Part shown: in pieces, positions 63,147 to 64,000 of the stretch | Layout of the letters: every line of letters begins with the position of its first letter | How positions within the stretch are numbered: position 1 is the first letter of the stretch | Assembly: GCF_019578655.1 (NCBI RefSeq) | Contig: NC_063257.1 | Span: 27,421,939-27,485,938 of the forward strand | Reading direction: 5' to 3' | Source of the DNA: Ricinus communis | Taxonomy: Eukaryota; Streptophyta; Magnoliopsida; Malpighiales; Euphorbiaceae | DNA length: 64,000 bases | The notes under the pieces: model-generated | Seen by the model: the letters and a program-made list of their open reading frames with translations, nothing else | What the model was told of the DNA's origin: nothing | Database searches by the model: none | Program-made: the position numbers and the translations under genes

Positions 63147-64000
63147 TCTCAGATTCATAAATATACACGTTTTACAAGATTACTTTCTTATATTGATAAA
63201 TATACCACTTTTACAAGGTTGTTTTCTCATATAAATCTTTTAGCATTATTATAGGGTTGTTTTCTCAAATTCATAAATATACACGTTTTACGGGATTATT
63301 TTCTTATATCGACAAATATAACCCTTTTACGCGATTATTTTCTCATATTATAAAATTAACCCATTTAAAGGGTTGTTTTCTCATAATCACAAATATACCA
63401 CAATTACGGGGTTATTTCCAGAGATTCATAAATATTCCCGTAATACGGGGATGTTTTCATATATTAAAAAATTTATCTCGCAATTACACTACTTTATTGG
63501 ATTATTTTTTCAGATTCATAAATATACACGTTTTACGTTGTTATTTTCTTATATTGACAAATATACCGCTTTTACGGAGTTGTTTTCTCATATTATAAAA
63601 TTAACCTATTTAAGCTGTTTTTTTCACATACTCACAAATATACCAAAATTACAGGGTTATTTTCTCCGATTAATAAATATCCGCGTATTACGGGGTTGTT
63701 TTCTCATATTAAAAAATTTCCCATTCTACGAGGCTGTTTTCTCAGACTTGCTATTACACTACTTTTACGGGGTTGTTTTCTCAGATTCATAAATATAGAC
63801 GTTTTACGGGGTTATATTTTTATATTGATAAATATACCACTTTTACAGGGTTATTCTCTTATATTGACAAATATACCCCTTTTTCGGGGTCGTTTTCTCG
63901 TATTATAAAATTAACCCATTTAAGAGGTTACTTTCTCATACTCACAAATATACAAAAATACGGAGTTATTTTCTCCGATTGATAAATATAACCGTATTAC
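63147..64000 (-). repeat. 39-bp satellite, block 7 (inverted, runs off the window)
   Basis: Satellite resumes with TCTCAGATTCATAAATATAC, a g monomer in reverse orientation, and continues to the window edge. It includes a shortened i/j region near 63465-63480, where AAAAATTTATCTCGCAATTA joins two monomers by deletion. Plus-strand open frames here are artefacts. Confidence 0.94.

Overview
The window is plant nuclear heterochromatin, most like a centromeric or pericentromeric satellite array. About 39 kb of the 64 kb is one AT-rich tandem satellite with a monomer of about 39 bp (38-40 bp). The rest is LTR-retrotransposon sequence plus one captured fragment of a nuclear gene. There are no rRNA or tRNA genes, no CRISPR array, and no intact protein-coding gene that I can support. 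The long-LTR Ty3/gypsy elements, the tRNA-iMet-type primer binding site, and the intron-containing fragment of a plant-type mitochondrial carrier gene point to a flowering plant. A 39-40 bp monomer built into higher-order repeats recalls, from memory, the CentDc centromeric satellite of carrot (Daucus, Apiaceae). I could not compare sequences, so that is only a lead.

Satellite. Nearly every monomer starts with GAGAAAA(C/T)AACCCCGTAA. Ten distinguishable monomers (a-j) recur in fixed order as a higher-order repeat (HOR) of about 388 bp; 11- and 12-monomer versions also occur. The ten fall into three tail classes: X ends in TATCAAT, Y in TGAAT or GAGT, Z in TTTTAATAT-like sequence. Read from j, the order is XYZ-XYZ-XYY'Z, so the HOR looks like three diverged copies of an ancestral trimer. 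From 765 to about 46466 the array runs in one direction. At a 10-bp palindrome (46462-46471) it flips, and it stays inverted to the end of the window. Larger units are also visible: about 1.08 kb repeated three times at 4.2-7.5 kb, and a 1,428-bp offset duplication at 38.2-39.8 kb.

Insertions, left to right: a partial LTR at the left edge (1-764); solo LTR B1 (12129-14900); solo LTR B2 (16482-19381); an old, broken Ty3/gypsy chromovirus with both LTRs (25203-37530), whose 5' LTR is interrupted by solo LTR B3 (34083-36783); solo LTR B4 (43288-46231); solo LTR C (52740-55076); and a fragment of a mitochondrial succinate/fumarate carrier-like gene (62368-63146). B1-B3 and C have exact 5-bp target-site duplications. 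The gypsy element and B4 have duplications with one mismatch each.

How it works together: nothing here forms a pathway. The window records satellite amplification, retroelement insertion, LTR-LTR recombination down to solo LTRs, and C-to-T decay of the one remaining element. Because 39 is a multiple of three, the satellite produces many open frames of 60-214 codons on the strand opposite the GAGAAAA strand. These encode 13-residue periodic peptides and are treated as artefacts.
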